A stretch of DNA of 64,000 bases from Lachnospiraceae bacterium. Its GTDB lineage: Bacteria; Bacillota; Clostridia; Lachnospirales; Lachnospiraceae. Positions 26,098 through 35,051 of the stretch are shown in pieces. The DNA lies in NCBI GenBank assembly GCA_009777715.1, contig WRLH01000015.1, positions 1 through 64,000 of the forward strand, written 5' to 3'. Position 1 is the stretch's first letter; every line of letters begins with the position of its first letter. The notes under the pieces are model-generated. The model was not told where the DNA came from. It searched no databases and was given only the letters and a program-made list of their open reading frames with translations. Both the position numbers and the translations under genes were made by a program.

Positions 26098-27090
26098 ATG
26101 CAATTTACAGATATTGGAATCGACCTAGGGACAGCAAGCATACTGGTATATATAAGAGGACGCGGCGTTGTTTTAAAAGAACCGTCAGTTGTCGCTTTTG
26201 ACCGTGATACGGATAAAATCAAAGCAATTGGCGAAGATGCCCGCTTAATGCTGGGGCGGACGCCTGGCAATATTATTGCCGTCAGGCCGCTTCGCCAAGG
26301 CGTTATTTCGAATTACGAAGTAACCGAAAAGATGATGAAGTACTTTATCCAAAAAGCGATGGGACGCAAAAGCTTTAGGAAGCCGCGCATATCCGTCTGT
26401 GTACCCAGCGGGGTCACCGAGGTTGAGAAGAAAGCGGTTGAAGACGCAACAATGCAAGCCGGGGCGCGTGAGGTTTCGATTATCGAAGAACCGATTGCCG
26501 CCGCAATTGGCGCAGGAATCGACATTGCCAAACCTTGCGGCAATATGATTGTTGACATCGGCGGGGGAACAAGTGACGTAGCAGTTATTTCACTAGGCGG
26601 GACGGTGGTCAGCGCATCGATTAAGATTGCCGGAGATGACTTTGATGACGCATTAGTACGCTATATGCGCAAAAAACATAACCTTTTAATCGGTGAAAGA
26701 ACTGCCGAGGACATAAAAATCCGGATTGGCTCTGCCTTTAAAAGGACCGAAATAGATTATATGGACGTAAGGGGCAGGAACTTGGTGACTGGCTTGCCGA
26801 AAACGGTTAAAGTATCTTCGGAAGAGACCGAAGAAGCGCTTAAAGAAACGACCATGCAGATTATTGAAGCAATCCATAGCGTCTTAGAAAAAACACCGCC
26901 TGAACTGGCCGCCGATATTGCCGACCGCGGCATAGTCCTTACTGGCGGCGGAAGCTTATTAAATGGATTGGAAGAACTGATATCCGAAAAAACCGGGATT
27001 AATACCATGACTGCCGAAGATCCGATGACGGCTGTTGCTGTCGGCACTGGCAAATATATTGAATTTTTGGCTGGTTACAGAGAAAGCTAA
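26098..27090 (+). CDS. mreB: Rod-shape protein MreB/Mbl
   Basis: Actin-like cytoskeletal ATPase of 330 residues that guides side-wall growth. The phosphate-binding loop is DIGIDLGTAS, followed by KEPSVVA, the VDIGGGTSD second phosphate loop and LTGGGSLLNGL near the end. The ATG at 26098 (MQFTDIGIDLG) matches the normal N-terminus; a GTG at 26071 would add nine unrelated residues. The order mreB-like, flhO-like, flhP-like is that of mbl-flhO-flhP in Bacillus subtilis, so this may be the Mbl paralogue. The first gene of a group that continues into flagellar rod genes 25 nt downstream. Confidence 0.92.
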   Translation: MQFTDIGIDLGTASILVYIRGRGVVLKEPSVVAFDRDTDKIKAIGEDARLMLGRTPGNIIAVRPLRQGVISNYEVTEKMMKYFIQKAMGRKSFRKPRISVCVPSGVTEVEKKAVEDATMQAGAREVSIIEEPIAAAIGAGIDIAKPCGNMIVDIGGGTSDVAVISLGGTVVSASIKIAGDDFDDALVRYMRKKHNLLIGERTAEDIKIRIGSAFKRTEIDYMDVRGRNLVTGLPKTVKVSSEETEEALKETTMQIIEAIHSVLEKTPPELAADIADRGIVLTGGGSLLNGLEELISEKTGINTMTAEDPMTAVAVGTGKYIEFLAGYRES

Positions 27091-27115
27091 AATCGCGAAG
27101 AGAAAGAGGGAAAAT

Positions 27116-27898
27116 ATGCTAAAGGGTTTATACGCTACTTATACCGGGATGATGAACCAGCAAAACCGGATGGACGTGCTGACGAACAATCTAGCCAATG
27201 TCAATACAAATGGCTACAAAAAAGAAGGTGCGACCAGCCAGTCATTTAATGCGATGTACGCACACAAAATCAATGACAAATCCATCAACGGCCGTCTTAC
27301 TCATTATCTTGGGCGTAACAATCCCGGGGTCAAAATCGGCGAAGGTTATACCGATTTTTCCCAAGGGTCAATGAGGGCAACCGACAATCCTTATGATCTT
27401 GCACTAACTGACCGCGGTTTTTTTGCGATTGAATATACGAACAAAAGCGGCGAGACATCAACAAAATATACCCGTGACGGGAACTTTACCCTCAATCAAA
27501 ACGGCGAGCTGGTCACGCAAGATGGCGATTTTGTCCTTAACCTAGGCGGGCAAAGGATTAATATTAATCCTTTTATCCAAGATACAGTCATTGATGTAAA
27601 TGGAAATATTTTCCAAAACGGCCTTGTGATTGACCGGATTCAGATCGCAGATTTTGAAGACTACAATTATCTAAGGCAGTTTGGTGAAAATCTTTTTGAA
27701 GCGGTTGAAGGAGCAGAAGAAATCGAATCCCCGGCGCGGATTTATGCCGGATATCTGGAAATGTCCAATGTTTCCGTTGTCTCTGAGATGGTGAATATGA
27801 TAACGGTCCAGCGGGCATATGACGCAAACCAAAAGGTGATGACAACGCTTGATGGAAGCTTAGATATTGCGGCTAATCAATTGGGCCGTTTAGGGTAA
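27116..27898 (+). CDS. flhO: Flagellar hook-basal body rod protein, FlhO-like (FlgF/FlgG family)
   Basis: Axial rod protein of 260 residues. The N-terminal rod domain MLKGLYATYTGMMNQQNRMDVLTNNLANVNTNGYK and the C-terminal MSNVSVVSEMVNMITVQRAYDANQKVM are the conserved helices of the FlgF/FlgG family, exported by the flagellar type III apparatus. The start at 27116 follows GAGGG by 5 nt; an in-frame TTG/ATG further upstream overlaps mreB and would disrupt the rod domain. By position it corresponds to flhO of Bacillus. Downstream spacer (27899-28008) holds weak inverted repeats, including AAGAAATGCT/AGCATTCTT at 27967-27992. Confidence 0.92.
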   Translation: MLKGLYATYTGMMNQQNRMDVLTNNLANVNTNGYKKEGATSQSFNAMYAHKINDKSINGRLTHYLGRNNPGVKIGEGYTDFSQGSMRATDNPYDLALTDRGFFAIEYTNKSGETSTKYTRDGNFTLNQNGELVTQDGDFVLNLGGQRININPFIQDTVIDVNGNIFQNGLVIDRIQIADFEDYNYLRQFGENLFEAVEGAEEIESPARIYAGYLEMSNVSVVSEMVNMITVQRAYDANQKVMTTLDGSLDIAANQLGRLG

Positions 27899-28008
27899 AA
27901 AATTGCTAAGAAATTCTAAGCTCGGTGCAATGACACCTTCGCTAATAATTTCTAAAAGCAATTGAGAAGAAATGCTAAAGAGAAGCATTCTTGGCAGGAG
28001 ATAATAAT

Positions 28009-28836
28009 ATGGTTAGAAGTTTATGGAGTGCCGCAACAGGCATGAACGCCCAGCAAACAAATGTTGATACAATTGCCAACAATTTATCAAACGTTAATAC
28101 GGTTGGTTATAAATCCCAAGTAGCCCAGTTTAAGTCATTGTTATACCAAAACTTGCAAACAGAGACAACGACCGCAAACGGTGAACCGAAACCGACCAGC
28201 TCGCAAGTTGGCTTGGGCGTCCGGACATCATCGATAAACAATCTTTTTTCCCAAGGCGCATTGCTTGAATCGCAATCAACATCGGCGATGGCAATCGATG
28301 GGGCTGGTTTCTTTGGAATCCAGAATAATGACGGGGAATTGGTATATACAAGGAACGGCGATTTCGTCTGGGCGCTTGGCGCAACCGGAGACATGATGCT
28401 GACGAATAGCGATGGGCAGCCGGTCCTAAGCACGATTGGCCAGCCGATTATCATAACAGGCTCGGCGAACGCACTTATTTCCTCGCAGATTATCATTGAT
28501 TCATGGGGACAGATTATGTATCCTGACGCTACTGGCGCCCCTCAGCCGCTAGGGTTTAGGATTGGTTTATGGCAGTTTAACAATGTTGGCGGCCTAGAAC
28601 GCTTAGGCAATAGTGTTTTTGCCCCGACCGAAGCCAGCGGCCCGGCCCTTAACGAAGCAACAAATGCAAACTTAAGGAACAGCGCAATCCGCCAGGGCTA
28701 TCTTGAGGGTTCAAACGTGTATGTTGCTGATGAAATGGTCAACTTAATTGTCGCCCAACGTGCTTATGAGCTTAATTCAAAAGCAATCACTACATCTGAC
28801 GAAATGTTACAAACCGCAAACAATATCAAGAGATAA
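28009..28836 (+). CDS. flhP: Flagellar hook-basal body rod protein, FlhP-like (FlgG family)
   Basis: Second rod protein, 275 residues. It starts MVRSLWSAATGMNAQQTNVDTIANNLSNVNTVGYK, with the central FlgE/G domain and the C-terminal helix NVYVADEMVNLIVAQRAYELNSKAI. The start at 28009 has GGAG about 9 nt upstream; an upstream start 6 codons earlier runs into the ribosome site. It follows flhO after 110 nt, as in Bacillus. It would form the distal or proximal rod together with FlhO. A strong hairpin follows it. Confidence 0.92.
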   Translation: MVRSLWSAATGMNAQQTNVDTIANNLSNVNTVGYKSQVAQFKSLLYQNLQTETTTANGEPKPTSSQVGLGVRTSSINNLFSQGALLESQSTSAMAIDGAGFFGIQNNDGELVYTRNGDFVWALGATGDMMLTNSDGQPVLSTIGQPIIITGSANALISSQIIIDSWGQIMYPDATGAPQPLGFRIGLWQFNNVGGLERLGNSVFAPTEASGPALNEATNANLRNSAIRQGYLEGSNVYVADEMVNLIVAQRAYELNSKAITTSDEMLQTANNIKR

Positions 28837-28840
28837 TAAA

Positions 28841-28868
28841 CTGCTAAATCAGAAAGCTGATTTAGCAG
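28841..28868 (+). promoter_or_regulatory. Intercistronic hairpin between flhP and the rod-binding protein
   Basis: Perfect 12-bp stem CTGCTAAATCAG/CTGATTTAGCAG with a 4-nt loop AAAG, 4 nt after the flhP stop and just before the ribosome site of the next gene. No T run follows, so this is not an intrinsic terminator. More likely it stabilises or attenuates the message between the two cistrons. Confidence 0.8.
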
Positions 28869-28882
28869 CTGGGAGAGAATAA

Positions 28883-29230
28883 ATGGAACTTAACCCATTA
28901 AACGCAATGAGCAATATCCAGAATGCCGAAAGCAACAGCGCAGCAAAGCTTAGGCATTCGCTCGGAAATACCAATTTTTCAAATTCAACAGATGAAGAAC
29001 TCCTAACAGCGTGTAAGGAATTTGAAGCTTATTTTCTGGAGATGGTTTTTAAAGAAATGCAGAAATCAGTTGATTTATTTGCGGACAAAAAAGACCAGTC
29101 TACATCGCAAATGGTCGAGTATTTCCGCGACCAGACGATCCAAAAAATAGCATCTGACGCGACAGAAAGCCAAGGGCTTGGTTTGGCACAGCAATTATTT
29201 GAAGCAATGAAACGGAACTATAACATCTGA
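28883..29230 (+). CDS. FlgJ-like rod-binding protein
   Basis: Protein of 115 residues with the rod-binding domain shared with the N-terminal half of FlgJ: ELLTACKEFEAYFLEMVFKEMQKSVD (residues about 34-60), then FRDQTIQKIASDA and a closing helix. It lacks the muramidase domain of enteric FlgJ, as is normal in Bacillota. It should act as a cap or scaffold for rod assembly. GGGAGAG lies about 6 nt before the ATG. Third flagellar gene in the row. Confidence 0.87.
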   Translation: MELNPLNAMSNIQNAESNSAAKLRHSLGNTNFSNSTDEELLTACKEFEAYFLEMVFKEMQKSVDLFADKKDQSTSQMVEYFRDQTIQKIASDATESQGLGLAQQLFEAMKRNYNI

Positions 29231-29235
29231 AAATC

Positions 29236-31476
29236 ATGGAAACTCTCACCGGATATGTAGAAAACATCATTTACCAGAATAGCGAAAACGGCTATACCGT
29301 TCTCGCGCTTTTTTCTGATGGTGATGAAATCACTTGCACCGGAAGCCTTGGCGGAATAGAAGAAGGAGAAAATATTGAAGCGCAGGGTGAATATACCACC
29401 CACCCGGTTTATGGCAGCCAGTTTCGGATTTCGTCCTATCAGGCAATTGCCCCGACTGACGCAGAGGACATGGAGCGTTATCTTGGCTCTGGTGCAATCA
29501 AAGGCATAGGGCAAGCCCTTGCTGCCCGGATTGTGAAGTATTTTGGCGATGATACTTTCCGGATTATTGAAGAAGAACCCGAACGCCTTAGTGAAATCAA
29601 AGGAATCACCGAACGGAAAGCCCGCGATGTTGCCGAGCAGGTCGAGGGCAAAAAGGAAATGCGGAAAGCCTTTATTTTTCTGCAAAAATACGGAATATCC
29701 AATACGATGGCAGTAAAAATCTATAATACATATAAAGAACGCCTTTATACGATTATGAAAGAAAATCCTTATCAGCTGGCCGAGGACATTTCCGGAATCG
29801 GTTTCCGGATCGCTGATGAAATTGCTTTAAACGCTGGCATTAATATTGACTCGGAGTTTCGGATAAGGAGCGGGATTATCTATGTCCTTGATACCGCCTC
29901 ACTTGATGGGCATACTTATTTACCACTTCCGTCATTGCTGGAAAAATGTGCGGAGATTCTCAAAGTCCCCGCGGAAAATATCAGCAACCAGCTTGAAATC
30001 ATGCAGATGGATAAAAAAATATATATCCGGAAAAGCGGAAACGTCCCTTTAGCCTACAGTGCATTTTTTTATTATGCCGAGTTAAAATGCGCCCGGATGC
30101 TTACTGATTTAAACGATGGGATAGAGCCGATTAATCCATCAGATTGGGGAAAAATCAAGCAAAAGCTTGAGGATATTTTATTTGACCAGGATATTGAAGC
30201 TGACGAACTGCAATTAAAAGCAATTGAAGAAAGTGTCCGCCAAGGGGTGGTCATTATTTCCGGCGGCCCGGGAACTGGCAAGACGACAACGATTAACAGC
30301 ATTATCAAATTTTTTGCCAGCGAAAAATATAGCATTATGCTGGCTGCCCCAACTGGGCGGGCGGCCAAGCGGATGACGGAAGCAACCGGGTATGAAGCAA
30401 AGACGATTCACCGTTTGCTTGAGGTTAAGGCGGGCGGAAATGATTCCGGTGACGAAAGGCAGGGAATCCGCTTTGAAAGAGATGAAGAAAATCCGCTGGA
30501 GGCCGATGTCATTATTGTTGATGAGATGTCGATGGTAGATACGAATTTATTCCTTGCCTTGCTGAAAGCAATTAGCCACGGGACGAGGTTAATTCTAGTC
30601 GGCGACATGGACCAGCTTCCCAGCGTTGGGCCGGGCCAGGTTTTAAAAGACATAATCCACAGTGACGTTTTTGCAACGGTCATTTTAAAAAAAATCTTCC
30701 GGCAGGCCAAAGAAAGTGACATCGTCTTAAATGCTCACCGGATTAATCATGGCGAGGAATTAGTTCTTGACAACAAAAGCCGTGACTTCTTTTTTCTCGA
30801 AAGAAATGACACCAATGTCATTTACAAGCATATGATCCAATTAGTGACGGAAAAACTGCCCTCATATGTGGAAGCAGAGCCTTTAGACATTCAAGTTTTG
30901 ACCCCAATGCGGAAAGGGCCGCTTGGCGCAATCAAGCTTAATCAGATTTTGCAGGAGTATCTTAATCCGCCGAGCCAGAAAAAAAATGAATGCCAGAGCG
31001 GTGAAAATCTTTACCGCGAGGGCGACAAGGTTATGCAGATAAAAAATAATTATGGCCTTGAATGGCAGGTTTTGAGCAAATACAATATCGCAATTGATTC
31101 CGGGGCCGGAATTTATAATGGCGACATGGGAATTATTAAGGAAATCAGCGAAAAAAGCGGGGCAATGATTGTTGAATACGATGAGGGCCGCCGTGTTACC
31201 TATTTCTTGTCAAATCTTGACGAAATTGAACTTGCTTATGCAATTACAATCCATAAGGCACAAGGCAGTGAATACCCTGCCGTCATTATGCCGCTTCTAA
31301 GCGGGCCTAGTTTGCTCTTTAACCGCAATTTGCTCTATACCGGGGTGACAAGGGCCCGCCGCCTTGTGGCAATTCTTGGGCAGCGCGAAACCATCACAAG
31401 GATGGTTAATAACGCTTCGCCAACCAGCCGTTATAGCAGTCTCTACGAAAGGATCATCGAAATTTCATGCAAGTAG
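29236..31476 (+). CDS. recD2: RecD2-family ATP-dependent DNA helicase
   Basis: Superfamily 1B 5'-3' helicase, 746 residues, the RecD type of bacteria without RecBC. An N-terminal OB-like domain (about 1-75) is followed by tandem helix-hairpin-helix motifs (about 80-200, IKGIGQALAARIVKYFG), Walker A GGPGTGKTTT (about 345), Walker B VDEMSMVD, and the C-terminal UvrD-like motif AYAITIHKAQGSEYPAVI. It works in DNA repair and replication-fork maintenance. It begins 5 nt after the flagellar rod-binding gene with a poor ribosome site, suggesting coupling, and overlaps comFC by 10 nt. Confidence 0.93.
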   Translation: METLTGYVENIIYQNSENGYTVLALFSDGDEITCTGSLGGIEEGENIEAQGEYTTHPVYGSQFRISSYQAIAPTDAEDMERYLGSGAIKGIGQALAARIVKYFGDDTFRIIEEEPERLSEIKGITERKARDVAEQVEGKKEMRKAFIFLQKYGISNTMAVKIYNTYKERLYTIMKENPYQLAEDISGIGFRIADEIALNAGINIDSEFRIRSGIIYVLDTASLDGHTYLPLPSLLEKCAEILKVPAENISNQLEIMQMDKKIYIRKSGNVPLAYSAFFYYAELKCARMLTDLNDGIEPINPSDWGKIKQKLEDILFDQDIEADELQLKAIEESVRQGVVIISGGPGTGKTTTINSIIKFFASEKYSIMLAAPTGRAAKRMTEATGYEAKTIHRLLEVKAGGNDSGDERQGIRFERDEENPLEADVIIVDEMSMVDTNLFLALLKAISHGTRLILVGDMDQLPSVGPGQVLKDIIHSDVFATVILKKIFRQAKESDIVLNAHRINHGEELVLDNKSRDFFFLERNDTNVIYKHMIQLVTEKLPSYVEAEPLDIQVLTPMRKGPLGAIKLNQILQEYLNPPSQKKNECQSGENLYREGDKVMQIKNNYGLEWQVLSKYNIAIDSGAGIYNGDMGIIKEISEKSGAMIVEYDEGRRVTYFLSNLDEIELAYAITIHKAQGSEYPAVIMPLLSGPSLLFNRNLLYTGVTRARRLVAILGQRETITRMVNNASPTSRYSSLYERIIEISCK

Positions 31477-32204
31477 TACGTTTTGTGCTTGACCTTCTTT
31501 TTCCGCGCCGCTGCCCGGTTTGTGATGAGCCGGTCCGCCATGTCTTAATTAAGCCAAAAAATTCACATTGTGATGAGGGATTAATTTGTGTCCCCTGTTA
31601 CGCCAAGCTTTCTTATCTTTTTGAGCCAATGTGCATGAAATGCGGCAAGCAATTAAGGGAAAACGAGATAGAATACTGTCAGGACTGTGCCGAACGGGAC
31701 CACCTCTTTGACCGCGGGTTTGCCCTTTATGATTATGAGAAAATAGCCGGGGCGGTTTACCGCTTTAAATATAAGGGAAGACGTGAGTACGCCGATTTTT
31801 TTGGCATGGAAATAAGCAAGCGGCTGGGGGCTGACATCTTAAGGCTAAAGCCCGATTGCCTAATCCCAGTCCCGCTCCACCGCAAACGTTTACGGGTAAG
31901 GGGTTACAACCAAGCCGGAGAACTGGCAAAGGTGATTTCCCGGACTTTGAAGATACCTTATGATGAAAAATTAATCATGCGCGTCCGGGCAACTTTGCCG
32001 CTAAAAAATCTTAAATTAAAAGAAAGGCAAAATAATTTGAAAAAGGCTTTCAAAATTACTGGTAATGATGTAAAATTAGATAAGGTAGTGATTATCGATG
32101 ACATTTATACGACTGGCAGCACGATTGACGCCATGGCAGAAGAGCTTCGGTCAATCGGCGTTAGCAAGGTTTATTTTGTCGCATTGTCAATTGGTAAGGC
32201 CTAA
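31467..32204 (+). CDS. comFC: ComFC-like phosphoribosyltransferase-fold protein
   Basis: Protein of 245 residues used in DNA uptake during competence. A zinc-binding N-terminus has cysteine pairs RCPVCDEP, CVPCYAK, CMKCGKQL and CQDC. The phosphoribosyltransferase domain contains the motif VVIIDDIYTTGST (residues about 208-220). It overlaps recD2 by 10 nt and is followed by yvyF, the same comFC-yvyF order as in Bacillus. ComFA is absent here. Confidence 0.92.
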   Translation: MQVVRFVLDLLFPRRCPVCDEPVRHVLIKPKNSHCDEGLICVPCYAKLSYLFEPMCMKCGKQLRENEIEYCQDCAERDHLFDRGFALYDYEKIAGAVYRFKYKGRREYADFFGMEISKRLGADILRLKPDCLIPVPLHRKRLRVRGYNQAGELAKVISRTLKIPYDEKLIMRVRATLPLKNLKLKERQNNLKKAFKITGNDVKLDKVVIIDDIYTTGSTIDAMAEELRSIGVSKVYFVALSIGKA

Positions 32205-32221
32205 TAAAATGGAGGTAAAGT

Positions 32222-32626
32222 ATGAACGTTCGTAATTGCCGAATTTGCCGTAACCTATTTAATTATGTAGTTGGCCCGCCGATATGCCCCCAGTGCCGGG
32301 AAGCAAAGGAAAAGAAATTCCAGGAAGTGAAAAAATACATTCAAGACCACCGGGTTGCCACAATCAATCAGGTTTCGGAGGAGTGTGAAGTTGAAATATC
32401 CCAAATTAATCAATGGATTAGGGAAGAACGGCTTCAATTTGCCGAAGATTCACCGATCCGTGTTTCATGCGAGAAATGCGGGACGATGATCAGGGCAGGT
32501 ACTTATTGTGACAAATGCAAGATGGAGATGGCAAATACCCTTGGCAGCGTCTATAAAAAAGAAGCGCCAGTTAAGGAAGCCCCGGCTAAGAAGCCGTCAG
32601 ACCGGGACAAAATGCGGTTTTTATAA
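32222..32626 (+). CDS. yvyF: Flagellar operon protein YvyF-like
   Basis: Small zinc-ribbon protein of 134 residues. An N-terminal CRIC...CPQC pair, a helix-turn-helix-like middle (ATINQVSEECEVEISQINQWIREERL), and a C-terminal CEKCGTMIRAGTYCDKCK pair match the YvyF/TIGR03826-type flagellar operon protein, which has been proposed as a regulator. A GGAGG-like site lies before the ATG at 32222. In Bacillus flgM and the hook-associated genes follow; here they do not, and two unknown membrane proteins come next. Confidence 0.87.
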   Translation: MNVRNCRICRNLFNYVVGPPICPQCREAKEKKFQEVKKYIQDHRVATINQVSEECEVEISQINQWIREERLQFAEDSPIRVSCEKCGTMIRAGTYCDKCKMEMANTLGSVYKKEAPVKEAPAKKPSDRDKMRFL

Positions 32627-32675
32627 GCTGTTGGCAGCATCTACGCTGTTTTCCAGATAGAAAGAGAATTTTAGG

Positions 32676-33062
32676 ATGATTAATGAAGAGCGTGTTATTT
32701 TGATGACGAAGCTTGCATCATATGAACGCGGCCGGGGGAAAAAGAACGTCACCATCAGCAACTTTTTCCGCAGTGATTATATCGGGTTTCAATTGCTAAA
32801 GTCAGTCATTTACGCAACGATGGCAACAGGCATTGTCGTTGGCGTATATTTGTTTTATCATTTTGAGGATTTAATGCAAGATGTATATGAGCTTGACCTG
32901 ATCGAAATCGGCAAAGATGTCCTCAAGTATTATTTGATTTTGATTGCGGTGTACTGCGGGATATCCTATGCTGTTTATTCATACCGCTACCATAAAGCCC
33001 GCAAAAGCCTTAGGAATTATTACCAGAACCTGCGCAAGCTGACGCAGATGTATGACAGCTAA
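32676..33062 (+). CDS. Hypothetical protein with two membrane helices
   Basis: Unrecognised protein of 128 residues. It has a cytoplasmic N-terminus of about 45 residues rich in Arg and Lys (SYERGRGKKNVTISNFFRSDY), helix 1 (about 46-68), a short acidic loop, helix 2 (about 88-108) and a basic, tyrosine-rich tail (YRYHKARKSLRNYYQNLRKL). It lies 49 nt after yvyF and 29 nt before another membrane protein, in the same direction, so it is probably part of the operon leading to the c-di-AMP synthase. A later Met (codon 10) is also possible as start. Confidence 0.7.
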   Translation: MINEERVILMTKLASYERGRGKKNVTISNFFRSDYIGFQLLKSVIYATMATGIVVGVYLFYHFEDLMQDVYELDLIEIGKDVLKYYLILIAVYCGISYAVYSYRYHKARKSLRNYYQNLRKLTQMYDS

Positions 33063-33091
33063 AACAACCACCATGAATTGAAGGAATCGAA

Positions 33092-34030
33092 ATGACTAGC
33101 CTACTTGTAGTAAAACAACATATCAAGCATTTTATTGGCAAATATGAGGTATATTTGCAGCCATTGGGTAAATTCCTGGTTGCCTTTATTACGCTTTTAT
33201 TCGTTAACGGCGCGACTGGATATATGACGAGGCTTAATAGCCTGGCAATTGTTTTTGTCGTTGCCTTAATGTGTTCATTTATGCCGCCGAATTTTACGGT
33301 CATCATGGCAGGAGCGTTTGTCATTGCTCATTTATATGCCGTTTCAATGGAATGCGCGGTGGTAATGCTGGCGATCTTTTTACTGATGTTTTTGCTCTAC
33401 TACCGCTTTTCGCCCAAAGATACCTTGGTCATTTTGCTGACCCCGATCTTTTTTATCCTAAAACTTCCCTATGCTGTCCCTTTGACGCTGGGTTTGCTTT
33501 CTTCCCCTCTTTCAATTGTGTCAGTTGCTTGCGGGATTATCGTTTATTATACGATTACTTATATTACTGGCAATATCGTGACCTTGGCGGGGATGGCGGC
33601 TGACGACATGGCGGTCAGGTTCCGGTATGTCATTGACGGGATTTTGCATAACCGGGAAATGCTGGTGATGATTGGGGCTTTTTCGGCGACAATCATAGTT
33701 GTTTACCTGATCCGCCGGATGCCGATTGACCATTGCTGGATTATTGCGACAATCACCGGCTCGCTGGTTAATATAATGGTTTTATTGCTGGGCGACCTTA
33801 TCTGGGATGTGAATGTCTCCGTCCCGTTAGCGATTCTTGGCACAGCGGTTTCGATTGGCATTGCGAAAATTGTTGAGTTTTTTGCCTTTCATGTGGATTA
33901 TAACCGGGCAGAGAGTGTTCAATTTGAAGATGATGAATATTATTATTATGTGAAAGCAATCCCCAAGATAACGGTTGCGGCCCCGCAACGGACCGTAAAG
34001 AAGATTCATTCATCACGCCGGCAGAATTAA
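33092..34030 (+). CDS. Hypothetical polytopic membrane protein
   Basis: Protein of 312 residues with about eight membrane helices between residues 25 and 265 and a charged cytoplasmic tail. The tail contains an unusual acidic/aromatic stretch, FEDDEYYYYVKAI, followed by a basic end. No family is recognised. It lies 43 nt upstream of cdaA in the same direction. Genes in this position could influence cyclase activity or be wall-related, but nothing in the sequence proves it. Confidence 0.75.
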   Translation: MTSLLVVKQHIKHFIGKYEVYLQPLGKFLVAFITLLFVNGATGYMTRLNSLAIVFVVALMCSFMPPNFTVIMAGAFVIAHLYAVSMECAVVMLAIFLLMFLLYYRFSPKDTLVILLTPIFFILKLPYAVPLTLGLLSSPLSIVSVACGIIVYYTITYITGNIVTLAGMAADDMAVRFRYVIDGILHNREMLVMIGAFSATIIVVYLIRRMPIDHCWIIATITGSLVNIMVLLLGDLIWDVNVSVPLAILGTAVSIGIAKIVEFFAFHVDYNRAESVQFEDDEYYYYVKAIPKITVAAPQRTVKKIHSSRRQN

Positions 34031-34081
34031 GGAAGACTTTAGGACAACGAAAACTATTTCCAAAAGACAGGAGTGTTCCCC

Positions 34082-35005
34082 ATGCAGTTCCTTAGCAATC
34101 TATGGGATAATATCTTAAATAACGATCTGATCACAATTCCTTACTATATTAAGTGGACAGATATTGTCGAGATAATTCTTATCTCTTTTTTGGCATACAG
34201 CGTAATGGTCTGGATAAAAACAACCCGCGCTTGGTCATTGCTGAAAGGAATTGTCGTCATCGCCATTTTTGTTTTGGTGGCTGCGATTTTTGGCATGAAT
34301 ACAATCCTCTGGATTGTCCAGAATATTTTAAGCGTGGCAGTAATCGCGATTGTGGTCATTCTCCAGCCGGAGCTTCGCAAAGCCTTGGAAGAATTAGGCC
34401 GCAAAAACATAATTTCGTCAATGCTGCCTTTTGACAACACAAAATCAGAAGAGGGCCGTTTTTCTGACCGGACGATTAATGAAATTGCCAAGGCTTGCAT
34501 TGAGATGGGGCGGGTCAAGACCGGGGCATTGATTGTCATTGAGCAAAATGACCATTTAAATGACTATGAGCGGACCGGAATTGATATTGATGCAATGGTA
34601 TCAAGCCAATTGCTGATAAATATTTTTGAGCATAATACTCCTTTACATGATGGCGCGGTTTTGATCCGCGGCAACCGGATTATCTCGGCAACCTGTTATT
34701 TGCCGCTTTCAGATAACCGCGGCCTTAGCAAGGAGCTTGGCACAAGACACCGGGCCGGAATCGGGATTTCAGAAGTAACAGATTCGTTGACGATTATTGT
34801 CTCGGAAGAAACAGGCCGGATTAGCATAGCTTACCAAGGCGAAATGGAACGTAATGTTGATGTTGACGGGCTAAAGAAACATCTTTTGATGATTCAGGAA
34901 AAACCCGATGAGGACAAAAAGTCCCGCAAAAAAACCAAGGCTGGCAAAACAACAGGCAGAGGGGCTGGCAAACAAGGTGCAAAGCAACAGGCAAGAAAGC
35001 GATAA
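34082..35005 (+). CDS. cdaA: Diadenylate cyclase CdaA
   Basis: Membrane enzyme that makes the second messenger c-di-AMP, 307 residues. Three helices (about 20-95) are followed by a DAC domain (about 105-255) with catalytic motifs DGAVLIRGNRI and GTRHRAGIGIS. The C-terminal tail is very rich in Lys, Arg, Gly and Gln (about 275-307), longer than usual. The start is the ATG at 34082 with AGGAG 8 nt upstream, rather than the GTG at 34073 inside that site. It heads the conserved cdaA-cdaR-glmM operon, which ties c-di-AMP to wall precursor supply. Confidence 0.95.
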   Translation: MQFLSNLWDNILNNDLITIPYYIKWTDIVEIILISFLAYSVMVWIKTTRAWSLLKGIVVIAIFVLVAAIFGMNTILWIVQNILSVAVIAIVVILQPELRKALEELGRKNIISSMLPFDNTKSEEGRFSDRTINEIAKACIEMGRVKTGALIVIEQNDHLNDYERTGIDIDAMVSSQLLINIFEHNTPLHDGAVLIRGNRIISATCYLPLSDNRGLSKELGTRHRAGIGISEVTDSLTIIVSEETGRISIAYQGEMERNVDVDGLKKHLLMIQEKPDEDKKSRKKTKAGKTTGRGAGKQGAKQQARKR

Positions 35006-35011
35006 AGAGGG

Positions 35012-35051
35012 GTGTAAATTAAAATTTCCACTTTAAATGCAAAGGGGTGTT
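35012..35051 (+). repeat. Leader element copy C (shortened)
   Basis: GTGTAAATT-AA-AATTTCCAC (first hairpin, one mutation in each arm), then CTTTAAATGCAAAGGGGTGTT directly before the ATG at 35052. Compared with copy A at 50620 the middle and third hairpins are missing, but the first hairpin and the AAATGCA-GGGGTGT end are kept. It fills the whole cdaA-cdaR spacer and supplies the GGGG ribosome site. Confidence 0.6.

Noticed and set aside
26916-26926. GCCGATAT inside the mreB-like gene and within the ATPase gene near 21013
   Set aside because: Neither has a TAAA-like element at the correct distance.
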